In this document: piece by piece, positions 23,173 through 32,403 of the stretch | How the letters are laid out: the number at the start of each line of letters is the position of its first letter | How positions within the stretch are numbered: the first letter of the stretch is position 1 | Source: Tidjanibacter sp. | GTDB lineage: Bacteria; Bacteroidota; Bacteroidia; Bacteroidales; Rikenellaceae | DNA length: 64,000 bases | Direction: 5' to 3' | Assembly: GCA_017396085.1 (NCBI GenBank) | Contig: JAFQNC010000006.1 | Location: 1 to 64,000, forward strand | Notes under the pieces: generated by a model | Told to the model about the DNA's origin: nothing | The model's input: the letters and a program-made list of their open reading frames with translations, nothing else | Databases searched by the model: none | Program-made: the position numbers and the translations under genes

Positions 23173-24309
23173 TCAACCGGCCGGTTCCATCCGAAAAAGA
23201 GTGCAGCGGTCATCACCAATCCGCATCCTTCGGCAAAACTTCCTTATACGTTGCTTATCCTCTTCGCTATGGTAGCTGAACTCCCAAGCAACATTTCCCC
23301 TTAACGAAGAGCGCAACCTCTCAAAATAGGCCATATCGACATCGCTCAACGAGTGGCCCATAACAGTAACCGTTTCCACCTCCGACAACGACTCGAAAAA
23401 TGCCCTGTGCCGAGCCATTATCGCCTCCGAATTCTTATAATTCGCCTCGTAGTAGACCTCCAATCGTTCCTCCACGTGTTCTACTGCGTAGTAGCGAATG
23501 GGAAGTCGCCAGTTGCCCTTACTATCATCGGGCAGAAAGAAGGCCAAGTAGGCCAACTTATCATTAAGGTAGTATCTCCCCTTGGCATCCTTTTGCACCG
23601 CACGATAGCGTTTGCGATTGCGGTTTTTGTGTCGCCATCGCTCAAAAGCCTCCCAATCGTCAGCCCGATGACCTAAAACCAAACTACCATATCGGTCTTT
23701 GCGGTTACCGTGGATGTAGAGTATATTCTCAGGGGCAACGCCATACTCCGTCTCCAAAAACAACGTGTAGTTGAAATTCAGAAACAACGCATCCCTATCC
23801 AAAACCACCATTCGCTTGCGAAAGCCCTTAGCATAGTGTAGCGTATTTATCCATTTGTGGAAGCGATACTTCATCTCAAAAGTACAGCTCTCCACCATAT
23901 CGGCTACTTCATCAATGGGCCCATAAAACTCCGCAGCCGAAAATCGCATATCATCCACATCCACACGTGGGAGTTGCATATCAACCACGTCAAAAACCTT
24001 CTCGCGATTGAGTTCGCTCAAGTTACGCTCAAAATCGCTCCATAGGTTATCCCTCGCCCAAGTGGCTATCGGATAGCGCAAACCATATTTGCCCTTACGC
24101 AGGGCCACCGGTTGCACAGCCCACCACCAACCCGCAGGAGTAGAAAAACTACGGTCCAACGAGCGAGGGCCAAAATAGAGGTCAAAATAGCCCACCGTTT
24201 GCGGACTTTGTCTATAAAGATATGCCCTGAAATGTTTGTAGTCCGACTGCGCACCGTGATACCTATCAAAGCCATTCCCAATTATGTAGAGTCGCTTGGC
24301 TGGCATCAT
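23173..24309 (-). CDS. AbiH-family abortive-infection protein
   Basis: The 378-residue protein has the AbiH layout: LYIIGNGFDRYHGAQSDYKHF (7-27), LWSDFE (89-94), FLNFNYTLFLE (176-186), YIHGNRKDRYGSLVLGH (198-214) and VMGHSLSDVDMAYF near 325-338. AbiH was first described as a lactococcal abortive-infection system; its mechanism is poorly known. No signal peptide or transmembrane helix is visible. The gene lies 52 bp after the PglE-type aminotransferase in the same direction, inside the polysaccharide locus and unrelated to sugar chemistry. Its 3' end contains a perfect 12-bp palindrome (AACCGGCCGGTT). Confidence 0.8.
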   Translation of the reverse strand: MMPAKRLYIIGNGFDRYHGAQSDYKHFRAYLYRQSPQTVGYFDLYFGPRSLDRSFSTPAGWWWAVQPVALRKGKYGLRYPIATWARDNLWSDFERNLSELNREKVFDVVDMQLPRVDVDDMRFSAAEFYGPIDEVADMVESCTFEMKYRFHKWINTLHYAKGFRKRMVVLDRDALFLNFNYTLFLETEYGVAPENILYIHGNRKDRYGSLVLGHRADDWEAFERWRHKNRNRKRYRAVQKDAKGRYYLNDKLAYLAFFLPDDSKGNWRLPIRYYAVEHVEERLEVYYEANYKNSEAIMARHRAFFESLSEVETVTVMGHSLSDVDMAYFERLRSSLRGNVAWEFSYHSEEDKQRIRKFCRRMRIGDDRCTLFRMEPAG

Positions 24310-24361
24310 TTATGTTTGCAATTAAAGGCTCTCCCCTACTATCCGCAACACTATGCGGAAG

Positions 24362-25603
24362 TTACAGTATGGCGGCTTTAAGCTGCTCTACGATATAGAC
24401 AATATCCTCGTCCGTTACACAGGGACCGCTGGGCAAACACAAGCCAACCTTAAACAAGGCCTCGCTCACGCCATTAACATACGCGGGCGCATTGGCATAA
24501 ACGGGTTGCTTGTGCATAGGTTTCCACAATGGGCGCGACTCAATACCCGCTGCATCCAAAGCCATACGCATAGCCTCAACATTTGCATTAGGCTCGCAAT
24601 CGGTATGCAGAGATTTTGCCTCGTGAGTAACACCTGCCGCTCCTCCAACAGCACCGGCCACGGCCTCCTTGTAGGCATTCTCCTCACCAACAACCCTCAA
24701 CGTGGGGTCAAGCGTAACGGTGTTCAGCCAGAAGTTGCTATCGTAGCGGTCCGATGGATTTCCGTGCAAGGTTACGCCCTTCACATCGGCCAACAGTTCC
24801 TTGTAGAGTTCATAGGTGTGCTTGTGGTGGTTGATGTGTTCCTCCAGCACGGTCATCTGACCACGGCCAATACCCGCACAAATGTTGGACATACGATAGT
24901 TATAGCCAATCTTTTCGTGCTGATAGTAGGGATAATTCTCCCTCGCCTGCGTTGCGTAGAACATAATCTCCTTCTTCGCCTCGGCGTCAGCACAAATAAG
25001 TGCTCCGCCACCACTGGTAGTAATCATCTTGTTGCCATTGAACGACAGCACGCCATACTTACCAAAGGTGCCACACACCTGACCATCGTACTTGGAGCCA
25101 AGACCCTCGGCCGCATCCTCAACAACGGGGATGTCGTACTTTGCGGCAACGGCCATAATCTCCTCCAACTTGGCGGGCATACCATAGAGGTAAACCGGCA
25201 CAATGGCCTTGGGTTTTTTGCCGGTTTTGGCAATGCGGTCCTTGATGGCTTCCTCAAGCAGCACGGGGTCCATATTCCAAGTGTCCTCTTCGGAATCCAC
25301 AAAAACGGGCGTAGCACCGAGATAGGTAATGGGGTGTGACGATGCACAGAATGTGAAACTCTGCACCAACACCTCATCACCGGGGCCCACACCACAAGCC
25401 AACAAGGCCAAATGCACTGCCGCCGTACCGGCCGACAAAGCAACGACCTCTCGGTCTTGTCCGGCAAACTCCTTAAGGTCCTGCTCGAATCCGTTTACAT
25501 TAGGACCCAGAGGCACCACCCAGTTGGTATCAAATGCCTCCTGTATGAATTTCTGTTCATTGCCGCTCATATGAGCCAAGCAAAGGTAAATTCGTTTGTT
25601 CAT
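24362..25603 (-). CDS. DegT/DnrJ/EryC1-family sugar aminotransferase (PglE-like)
   Basis: The 413-residue PLP enzyme has ALSAGTAAVHLALLACGVGPGDEVLVQSFTF is represented by SAGTAAVHLAL and GPGDEVLVQSFTF, VEDAAEGLGSKYDGQ, and SFNGNKMITTSGGG, where the Lys forms the Schiff base. The family aminates 4-keto sugar nucleotides. With a PglF-type dehydratase, PglD-type acetyltransferases and a PglC-type transferase in the same operon, the best guess is C4 amination of UDP-4-keto-6-deoxy-GlcNAc on the way to UDP-diNAc-bacillosamine. UDP-FucNAc4N is an alternative. Confidence 0.87.
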   Translation of the reverse strand: MNKRIYLCLAHMSGNEQKFIQEAFDTNWVVPLGPNVNGFEQDLKEFAGQDREVVALSAGTAAVHLALLACGVGPGDEVLVQSFTFCASSHPITYLGATPVFVDSEEDTWNMDPVLLEEAIKDRIAKTGKKPKAIVPVYLYGMPAKLEEIMAVAAKYDIPVVEDAAEGLGSKYDGQVCGTFGKYGVLSFNGNKMITTSGGGALICADAEAKKEIMFYATQARENYPYYQHEKIGYNYRMSNICAGIGRGQMTVLEEHINHHKHTYELYKELLADVKGVTLHGNPSDRYDSNFWLNTVTLDPTLRVVGEENAYKEAVAGAVGGAAGVTHEAKSLHTDCEPNANVEAMRMALDAAGIESRPLWKPMHKQPVYANAPAYVNGVSEALFKVGLCLPSGPCVTDEDIVYIVEQLKAAIL

Positions 25604-25625
25604 AATAAATTTTTTATCGTCAATA

Positions 25626-26264
25626 TTATTCTTTATACTTTATAACTTTTGCAGGTACACCAGCAACAACAGCCCTATCGGGTACATCTCTAATCACTAC
25701 TGCACCCGCACCAATTAAACAATCCTCTCCAAGTTCCTTGATTCCTGTCATAATAGTAGAAGATATGCCACAATAAGCATACTTATTTGCATGAATTGAT
25801 GCTCCGAAGTTGCATCCGGTAGAGAGGAAAACTCCATTCTCTAATATACTATGATGTGCCAATCCCACATTCATACTAATCATAACATAGTCCTTTATTA
25901 CTGTGTAAGGCATTATGGATGTCCCCAAGAGTATATAAACACCATCACCGATGGTTACATTGGGAGATATTATAACACTGGGATGAATGTAGTTTGGGGT
26001 TTTGTATCCTAATTCTTTGGCTAAAGAAAGGAATCTAACTCTCAATTTATTGTTCCCTATGGGACAATAGACTGCCTCAATTCCATATGTGGATTTTAAT
26101 GTTTGCAATAAATCAACACCCCCAAGGACAGGCACTCCCTTAACATTAGTACCTTGGATAGTCTTGTTATCATCAAGAAAACCAACAACTTCAACACCTG
26201 CTTCCTGCAAATATGCGAGGTAAACCTCTCCATAGGTACCTGCGCTGATAATAACACTCCTCAT
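25626..26264 (-). CDS. NeuD/PglD-type sugar acetyltransferase (second copy)
   Basis: The 212-residue protein has an N-terminal nucleotide-sugar-binding Rossmann-like part (VIISAGTYGEVYLAYLQEAG, then VVGFLDDN) and a C-terminal left-handed beta-helix with hexapeptide repeats ending LIGAGAVVIRDVPDRAVVAGVPAKVIKY. It is predicted to use acetyl-CoA to acylate an amino or hydroxyl group. The usual catalytic His may be in LAHHSIL. It begins 5 bp after the end of the preceding acetyltransferase; the two are distant paralogues, so one may act on C4-NH2 and the other elsewhere. Confidence 0.82.
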   Translation of the reverse strand: MRSVIISAGTYGEVYLAYLQEAGVEVVGFLDDNKTIQGTNVKGVPVLGGVDLLQTLKSTYGIEAVYCPIGNNKLRVRFLSLAKELGYKTPNYIHPSVIISPNVTIGDGVYILLGTSIMPYTVIKDYVMISMNVGLAHHSILENGVFLSTGCNFGASIHANKYAYCGISSTIMTGIKELGEDCLIGAGAVVIRDVPDRAVVAGVPAKVIKYKE

Positions 26265-26268
26265 ATCA

Positions 26269-26952
26269 TTAAGCGCAGGCGCACAAGCCCATATTGTAAG
26301 TTATTGTAGTATAACGTTTTACCCCCCCCTCGCACAGAATAGAGGAATCATTCTTGTTTATCATATCTTTACTTTTTACGACTCTACATTTATTACCAAA
26401 AGCAACCACCCCCGAAGGGATATCATCAACGACAACTGAACCAGCTCCAATCATAGTCCAACTACCAATATGGACTCCTTGTTTAATAACGGTGCCTGCT
26501 CCAATCCAAGCCCCCTCACCAATCTCTACCCCGCCTGTTATGGTTGCGTGAGGTGCAATATGAACAAAATCTGACAACTTCACATCGTGACTTATAGAGG
26601 CTCCAGTATTTACAATACAGTGCTTTCCTATCTCTGCGCAACTTTGAATAATAGCTCCCTGCATCACAACACTACCCTCTCCTATTTGGGCTCGTGGAGA
26701 TATGATTGCTGATGGGTGGATTGCTGTTTGATATTTGTCAACCTTAATAGACGATACTATCTTCTTCCTTATCTCACAAGAACCAATCGCAACAATACCC
26801 TCATTATATTGACCAGAATTGCGTCTTACCTCATATCCTAACAATGACAACACTTGGGGATTATCGTCTACGATAAAGTCAATGGGGACTCCATTTGCCT
26901 CCAATATATCAATTATCACTTTGCAGTGACCACTTGCACCATATAGTATCAT
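26269..26952 (-). CDS. NeuD/PglD-type sugar acetyltransferase with a G8 tract near its 3' end
   Basis: The 227-residue protein has an N-terminal part (MILYGASGHCKVIIDILEA, FIVDDNPQV) and hexapeptide repeats with ISHDVKLSDFVHIAPHATITGG, the catalytic-His strand of PglD enzymes. It is the better PglD candidate of the pair. The core fold ends near ...GVVAFGNKCRVVKSK. Beyond it, eight G on the coding strand (26322-26329) set the frame of a 16-residue tail. One more G would read on to a TGA overlapping the next ATG; one fewer would stop at once. Confidence 0.85.
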   Translation of the reverse strand: MILYGASGHCKVIIDILEANGVPIDFIVDDNPQVLSLLGYEVRRNSGQYNEGIVAIGSCEIRKKIVSSIKVDKYQTAIHPSAIISPRAQIGEGSVVMQGAIIQSCAEIGKHCIVNTGASISHDVKLSDFVHIAPHATITGGVEIGEGAWIGAGTVIKQGVHIGSWTMIGAGSVVVDDIPSGVVAFGNKCRVVKSKDMINKNDSSILCEGGVKRYTTITYNMGLCACA

Positions 26953-26965
26953 AACTTTTATTCAT

Positions 26966-27574
26966 CTAGTTAGTTCCATCAAAAGGATACATTGTAGCTG
27001 CTTCATTTGAATTAATATCATCACGACAAAGCACTTTTTTTATTGTCATAAAGATGATTTTCAAATCCAAACCTAAAGAAATATTATCTACATACCATAC
27101 ATCCAACTTAAACTTTTCAGTCCAAGATATAGCATTTCGTCCATTACATTGAGCCCAGCCTGTAATGCCCGGACGAACTTCGTGGCGGCGAGCTTGCTCA
27201 GAACTATATAAGGGGAGATAGTAAACTCTCAATGGTCTGGGACCAATAAGAGCCATATCGCCTTTGAGAACATTTATCAACTGGGGCAATTCGTCAATAG
27301 ATGTAGAGCGAACAAATTTGCCAACTTTTGTAAGGCGCTGTGCATCAGGTAATAATTTTCCCTCTGCATCTCGTTCATCAGTCATCGACTTAAACTTGAT
27401 AACCTTGAAAATTTTGGCATTCTTACCGGGGCGTTCTTGAAAGAAGAACGCACCAGCCCCCTTGTTGGCAAAGTGCAACCAAATTGTTACAACCAACAAC
27501 AATGGACTCAAGATAATCAGCGCAATCAGCGCAATCCAAAAATCAAAGAACCGTTTGAAAAAATGTTTGTACAT
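26966..27574 (-). CDS. Initiating sugar-phosphate transferase (PglC/bacterial sugar transferase)
   Basis: The 202-residue protein has one N-terminal membrane-embedded hairpin (FFDFWIALIALIILSPLLLVV) and the PF02397 core: FFQERPGKNAKIFKVIKFKSMTDERD is represented by QERPGKNAKIF and KFKSMTDERD, STSIDELPQLINVLKGDMALIGPRP is represented by SIDELPQL and GDMALIGPRP, and HEVRPGITGWAQ. The size is that of monotopic PglC enzymes, not of long WbaP/WcaJ proteins. It should transfer a phospho-sugar (probably diNAc-bacillosamine) to undecaprenyl phosphate, starting the repeat unit. Confidence 0.9.
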   Translation of the reverse strand: MYKHFFKRFFDFWIALIALIILSPLLLVVTIWLHFANKGAGAFFFQERPGKNAKIFKVIKFKSMTDERDAEGKLLPDAQRLTKVGKFVRSTSIDELPQLINVLKGDMALIGPRPLRVYYLPLYSSEQARRHEVRPGITGWAQCNGRNAISWTEKFKLDVWYVDNISLGLDLKIIFMTIKKVLCRDDINSNEAATMYPFDGTN

Positions 27575-27577
27575 AGT

Positions 27578-28678
27578 CTACTCTATTTGGTCTTTCACAA
27601 ACTGACGCAAAGGATATTTCTTATGGAACTTCTCCAAAAACTTATCTGCATCTACGCCTGCTTTATTGATAATGTACTTAATATATTCTTCGGGAATATT
27701 GACAGTCTGCTCCAACTTATCTATTGCAACCGCTCTGGTCTGTTGACCGTTACGGATAAGACCGCTTAAATCAACATTGGTATCATTATAACCCAAAATC
27801 TGATAGAATAAATACTGTCTAAGTGTATCTACTTCGCAACCGAAACGCCCGGAATTCTTGGCACCTTTGGGGATAGCCCAATGCAACTCATTGAACAAGA
27901 CATTCTCAATATCTTTTTCTACCCACTTAATATACTTATAATATGGATGGATAATTGTGAGGTCGTGCTTTTTCACCAACTTCTTCTTCCAACTCTTAAC
28001 CATAAACTCCTTGTACTGTGTCTTGAGGCAAAATATATTCATTGCCAACGAGGGATTTAGCAATACCTGTTTAGCATATCCCATTATCCAAGACAAACGC
28101 CCGCCCTTATGGCCAATCTTCATTATATCTGTTTTATATTGTGCTCCAGACTGGATGGGCGTGCGACCTCCGAAGATAAGGTGAACACCCTCTTTAACTG
28201 CCTCTTGTTCTACCAAAGTCTCATAACCAATGCGCTCGCCTACATTCAAGAACATTAATGACTCGGGGACGGGACGTTTAATCCAAGCGTTTAGATGATG
28301 AGGAAAGCATTTCTTGAGATTATCGTGTTTGATAGCGCGCAATTCTACACCTAAGGTCTCCGTGGTTGTTCGAATATTCTCTAACATCACATCGGGAATA
28401 AACAAATCATCGGAAAAAACAGCAAGAGGGCGCAAATGTAACACTTTAACTACAAACCACAGCAAATAGGTGCTATCTCTTCCTCCTGAGAATCCAACCA
28501 CACAATCATACTTTTCTGACTTATTTTTCTTCAAAGCTTCTTGAATGTCCAACTTGAGTTGTTCTACTCCTAGGTACTCTACATCCTTATATTGTTGACA
28601 ATGCTGACAAACGCCATCTTCATTGATTTCGATGTTTAAATAATCAATTGGTAACAAACATTTTTTGCAATACTTCAT
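27578..28678 (-). CDS. N-acetyl sugar amidotransferase (WbpG/PseA-like)
   Basis: The 366-residue ATP-PPase-fold protein has CKKCLLP near the N-terminus, a second Cys pair CQHCQQY, and the pyrophosphatase P-loop VVGFSGGRDSTYLLW (about 61-75). The family replaces an acetamido oxygen by NH on a nucleotide-linked amino sugar (acetamidino sugars). WbpG normally depends on glutaminase (HisH-like) and HisF-like partners, which are not seen in this window. It may obtain ammonia otherwise or the target may differ. Codon use is AT-rich, like its GT neighbours. Confidence 0.8.
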   Translation of the reverse strand: MKYCKKCLLPIDYLNIEINEDGVCQHCQQYKDVEYLGVEQLKLDIQEALKKNKSEKYDCVVGFSGGRDSTYLLWFVVKVLHLRPLAVFSDDLFIPDVMLENIRTTTETLGVELRAIKHDNLKKCFPHHLNAWIKRPVPESLMFLNVGERIGYETLVEQEAVKEGVHLIFGGRTPIQSGAQYKTDIMKIGHKGGRLSWIMGYAKQVLLNPSLAMNIFCLKTQYKEFMVKSWKKKLVKKHDLTIIHPYYKYIKWVEKDIENVLFNELHWAIPKGAKNSGRFGCEVDTLRQYLFYQILGYNDTNVDLSGLIRNGQQTRAVAIDKLEQTVNIPEEYIKYIINKAGVDADKFLEKFHKKYPLRQFVKDQIE

Positions 28679-28689
28679 AGTCTATCTAT

Positions 28690-29886
28690 TTATTTAATAT
28701 GGTCCATAATTGTTTTATATGCCTTATCTGGAGTGAGATTATTTAAGTAATACTCATGACCATTATGCCCCATTTGTAAGAGCAAAGCACGATCATTGTA
28801 CAACTTTAACAAATTCTTTTTGAAACTATCCGTATCTCCACTATAAGACCATAGCCCTGCATCTGCTTTTTCCAAGAATTTACCATAGTCTGTGGAATAG
28901 TCTATTGCAGCCAATACCGGTTTAGATAAGTTAAATAGCCCTATTGTTTTACTCGGTATATTGGGCATTTGCAGTTTGGGATTCAAAGAAACTATACCCA
29001 CATCACATTGATTCAGCAATTCATTATATTCTTCTTTAGGCATATAATCCATAAATGTGATATTATGAATCTGACGTTTGCTAACATCTTGCTTAATAAT
29101 ATCAAATTGAGAACCTCGTCCAATAATCACAAAGACGATATCATCATAACCAACACAACTTTCAGCTAAATTTATAACATTCTCTATACTTTGAGCAATA
29201 TTAATACTTCCTCCATAGATAGCCACAAATTTATCCTCCCAGTTGTATTTTTTTCTAAAATCAACTTTCTGTGTATCTGATAGTACGACCGGATATTGAC
29301 AATACTGTAAGATATGCATTTCCTTTGTTGATTCTGCCCAAGGATGATATTTTAGGGCAAAGTCAATATTTCCTTGAGACGGGCACCCAATATAATCGGC
29401 GTGCTTTATTAAGCAATTCTCCAACCAATTATAATACTTGCATATAGGATGTTTTTTTGAAAACATCCCCAATGCGACAGCATCTTGCCATATGAATTCA
29501 CATAGCATCAAATAAAATTTAGCGGAGAAATGTCGCTTGAGTTTTGGAATAATTAATCCTAGTTCAGGAGGCAATGAATGTCCTATTATTACATCTATTT
29601 TATCTTTCCCGAAATATTTTTTAATCGCACGCGGATATTGGTACAACAATTTAAGATAGGCCATACCTTTTTTTATCATAGACTTATTGCCTACTAGTTG
29701 GTCAGTCTTAAAACGCAGCACTTCTATTCCTGCCTCAACATTAAGACGTTCCACGCCCTGTCCTGGCTTTAATGGAGTAGCGACCTTCACGTTGTGCCCA
29801 TTACGAGCAAACTCTTTTATCAGATCAGTGAATACCCCAGACTCTTCTATATTCGGGAGCGATATAAATAGAAATAAAATATTCAT
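28690..29886 (-). CDS. GT4-family glycosyltransferase (WbuB-like)
   Basis: The 398-residue GT-B protein starts MNILFLFISLPNIEESGVFTDL. The C-terminal domain has FVAIYGGSINIAQSIENVI, VIIGRGSQ and a region PSKTIGLFNLSKPVLAAIDYSTDYG that replaces the usual E-x7-E nucleotide motif, as in WbuB-type N-acetyl-L-fucosamine transferases. Position next to the UDP-L-FucNAc genes fits that role. AT-rich codon use contrasts with fnlA-C. No membrane helix is visible. Confidence 0.78.
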   Translation of the reverse strand: MNILFLFISLPNIEESGVFTDLIKEFARNGHNVKVATPLKPGQGVERLNVEAGIEVLRFKTDQLVGNKSMIKKGMAYLKLLYQYPRAIKKYFGKDKIDVIIGHSLPPELGLIIPKLKRHFSAKFYLMLCEFIWQDAVALGMFSKKHPICKYYNWLENCLIKHADYIGCPSQGNIDFALKYHPWAESTKEMHILQYCQYPVVLSDTQKVDFRKKYNWEDKFVAIYGGSINIAQSIENVINLAESCVGYDDIVFVIIGRGSQFDIIKQDVSKRQIHNITFMDYMPKEEYNELLNQCDVGIVSLNPKLQMPNIPSKTIGLFNLSKPVLAAIDYSTDYGKFLEKADAGLWSYSGDTDSFKKNLLKLYNDRALLLQMGHNGHEYYLNNLTPDKAYKTIMDHIK

Positions 29887-29923
29887 CTCAACCTATCTTT
29901 TACACAAGTTTATCTTTGTGTTC

Positions 29924-31105
29924 TTACTTCCTCCAAACCATTTTGTTGACAACGCCGGTGTAGGACTGGATGAGTTTGACAACCTTGGTCGAGACGTTCT
30001 CATCTACGTAGTTGGGTACGGGAATGCCGTTGTCCTCATTGCGGACCATCTCCACGGCCGTATCCACAGCCTGCAACAGCGATTTCTCGTCAATACCCGC
30101 CAAAATGAAGCAGCCCTTATCCAGTGCCTCAGGGCGCTCGGTCGATGTGCGGATGCACACCGCTGCAAACGATTTGCCCACACTCGTAAAGAACGAACTC
30201 TCCTCAGGCAAGGTGCCACTATCACTAACCACCGCAAAGGCATTCATCTGAAGGCAGTTATAGTCGTGGAAGCCCAGAGGCTCGTGCTGAATTACTCGGG
30301 GGTCAAGTTGGAAACCGCTTGCAGCCAACCTATTACGGCTCCTCGGGTGGCACGAATAGAGGATGGGCATATCATACTTCTCGGCCATCTTATTGATGGC
30401 GGTAAAGAGGCTCGTAAAGTTCTTCTCTGTATCAATATTCTCCTCCCTATGGGCCGACAGCAGGATGTAGCGGCCCTTCTCCAGACCAAGTCGCTGGTGG
30501 ATGTCGCTGGCCTCAATGTCGGCCAAGTTCTCGTGGAGCACCTCGGCCATAGGCGAGCCCGTAACGTAGGTGCGCTCCTTAGCCACGCTCGATGCGTTCA
30601 GGTAGCGTCTTGCGTGCTCCGAGTAGCAGAGGTTTACGTCCGAGATGATGTCCACAATCCTACGGTTGGTTTCCTCGGGCAGGCACTCGTCAAAGCAACG
30701 GTTGCCGGCCTCCATATGGAAGATGGGGATGTGCAACCTCTTGGCACCAATGACCGACAGGCACGAGTTGGTGTCGCCCAACACAAGCACGGCATCGGGC
30801 TTGGTCTGCACCATCAGTTTGTAGGAAGCATTGAGGATGTTACCCATCGTTGCGCCCAAGTCATCGCCCACAGCGTCCATATAGACCTCGGGGTCTTTGA
30901 GTTTGAGGTCCTTAAAGAAAACGCCATTGAGGTTGTAGTCGTAGTTCTGACCGGTGTGCGCCAAGATGCAGTCGAAGTACTTGCGGCACTTGTTGATAAC
31001 GGCTGCAAGGCGGATAATCTCCGGCCTTGTGCCCACAATTATAAGAAGTTTGAGTTTGCCATTGTCGGCAAACTTAACATCCGAATAGTCGAGTTTGATT
31101 TCCAT
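29924..31105 (-). CDS. fnlC: UDP-N-acetyl hexosamine 2-epimerase (FnlC/WbjD-like, WecB family)
   Basis: The 393-residue WecB-fold enzyme has LLIIVGTRPEIIRLA, HTGQNYD, VLGDTNSCL, HMEAGNRCFDE, PEETNRRIVD, HREENID and SDSGTLPEES. Alone it could be a UDP-GlcNAc 2-epimerase, but it directly follows the genes for the 4,6-dehydratase/5-epimerase and the reductase-cupin protein. In that order it should be the final enzyme making UDP-N-acetyl-L-fucosamine from the L-talo sugar. G+C content is clearly higher than in the neighbouring GT genes. Confidence 0.9.
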   Translation of the reverse strand: MEIKLDYSDVKFADNGKLKLLIIVGTRPEIIRLAAVINKCRKYFDCILAHTGQNYDYNLNGVFFKDLKLKDPEVYMDAVGDDLGATMGNILNASYKLMVQTKPDAVLVLGDTNSCLSVIGAKRLHIPIFHMEAGNRCFDECLPEETNRRIVDIISDVNLCYSEHARRYLNASSVAKERTYVTGSPMAEVLHENLADIEASDIHQRLGLEKGRYILLSAHREENIDTEKNFTSLFTAINKMAEKYDMPILYSCHPRSRNRLAASGFQLDPRVIQHEPLGFHDYNCLQMNAFAVVSDSGTLPEESSFFTSVGKSFAAVCIRTSTERPEALDKGCFILAGIDEKSLLQAVDTAVEMVRNEDNGIPVPNYVDENVSTKVVKLIQSYTGVVNKMVWRK

Positions 31106-31160
31106 ATTTTTTTTTGAGCTTTTAGCCTTTAGCTGTTTCTTACTTTTTTGTTTTCCGTCC

Positions 31161-32366
31161 CTATTTCACTACCGGCTCGAAGAAAGTGTCGGGGCGGTTG
31201 GGGTCGAAGCACTCGTTGCACCACATTACCGTAACCAAATCCTCTGTGTCCGAGAGGTTGATGATGTTGTGGGTATAGCCGGGGAGCATCTGCACGGCCT
31301 CAATCTTCCGTCCGCTCACACGCCACTCCAGCACCTCATCGGTCAGTACGTTGCGCTGCTGAATGAGGCCCTCGCCCGCAACCACGATGAACTGCTCCCA
31401 CTTGGTGTGGTGCCAATGTTGTCCTTTGGTTATGCCGGGTTTGCTGATGTTGATGCTCACTTGGCCCACGCCTGCCGACTTTACCAACTCCGTAAAACTA
31501 CCCCTGTCGTCCACATTCATCTTCAGCGGGAAAGCCACTTTCTCCTTAGGCAGATACGACAAGTAAGTGGAATAGAGTTTCTTGGCAAATGAACCCGCAG
31601 GTATCTCGGGCATAACGAGCGACTGAGGTTGTGCCTTAAACTGCTCCAGCAGGTCCACAATCTCGCCCAGTGTAACCTTGTGCGTAACCGGCACTGCGCA
31701 GTAGCGGCCATCGGCCCTCAGCACAGTATCCACGCCATCAAACTCGCAGTGGTGCTCCTCACCTTTCAGTGCGGCCACCATCTCGTCCACGAGGTCGTCA
31801 ATGTAGAGCAACTCCAACTGGGTGCTCCTATCATTAACCTGAATAGGCAGGTCATTGGCAATATTGTTGCAGAAGGTTGCCACGGCACTATTGTAGTTGG
31901 GCCTGCACCACTTGCCAAACAAGTTGGGGAAGCGATACACAAGCACCTTTGCACCACTCTCGGCACCGTACTCAAAGAAGAGTTCCTCGCCGGCGAGTTT
32001 GCTCTTGCCGTAGTCCGACTGGCCATAGCGGCCTATGAGGGTAGCCTGAATACTTGACGACAGCATCACCGGTGCGGTGTTGCCATACTTCTTGAGCGTA
32101 TCCAGCAGGGTGGATGCAAAGCCGAAGTTGCCCGCCATAAACTCATCGTTGTTCTGGGGGCGGTTTACACCTGCGAGGTTGAACACAAAGTCCGCCTCGC
32201 GGCAGTAGCGGTCCAGTTCCTCGGCCGTGGAGTCGATGTCGTACTCAAAGACCTCATCCACCACCACATCGCCATAGAACTTCGCCTTGCCCGACTTGAT
32301 GTTATTGAGTTGTGCCACAAGGTTTTTACCAACAAAACCCTTGGCACCCGTAACAAGAATTTTCAT
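31161..32366 (-). CDS. fnlB: UDP-2-acetamido-2,6-dideoxy-hexulose reductase (FnlB/WbjC/Cap5F-like)
   Basis: The 401-residue bifunctional-looking protein has an N-terminal SDR domain (MKILVTGAKGFVGKNLV, YGKSKLAGEE as YxxxK) and a C-terminal cupin domain with KGQHWHHTKWEQFIVVAGEG, whose His residues bind zinc. Cap5F has the same two-domain build: C-3 epimerisation by the cupin, C-4 reduction by the SDR. The start at 32366 is the family start; the longer open frame overlaps fnlA. Confidence 0.93.
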   Translation of the reverse strand: MKILVTGAKGFVGKNLVAQLNNIKSGKAKFYGDVVVDEVFEYDIDSTAEELDRYCREADFVFNLAGVNRPQNNDEFMAGNFGFASTLLDTLKKYGNTAPVMLSSSIQATLIGRYGQSDYGKSKLAGEELFFEYGAESGAKVLVYRFPNLFGKWCRPNYNSAVATFCNNIANDLPIQVNDRSTQLELLYIDDLVDEMVAALKGEEHHCEFDGVDTVLRADGRYCAVPVTHKVTLGEIVDLLEQFKAQPQSLVMPEIPAGSFAKKLYSTYLSYLPKEKVAFPLKMNVDDRGSFTELVKSAGVGQVSINISKPGITKGQHWHHTKWEQFIVVAGEGLIQQRNVLTDEVLEWRVSGRKIEAVQMLPGYTHNIINLSDTEDLVTVMWCNECFDPNRPDTFFEPVVK

Positions 32367-32403
32367 ACTCTCTGTTGCGTATGTGTGTCCGTACTGTGCA
32401 GAA

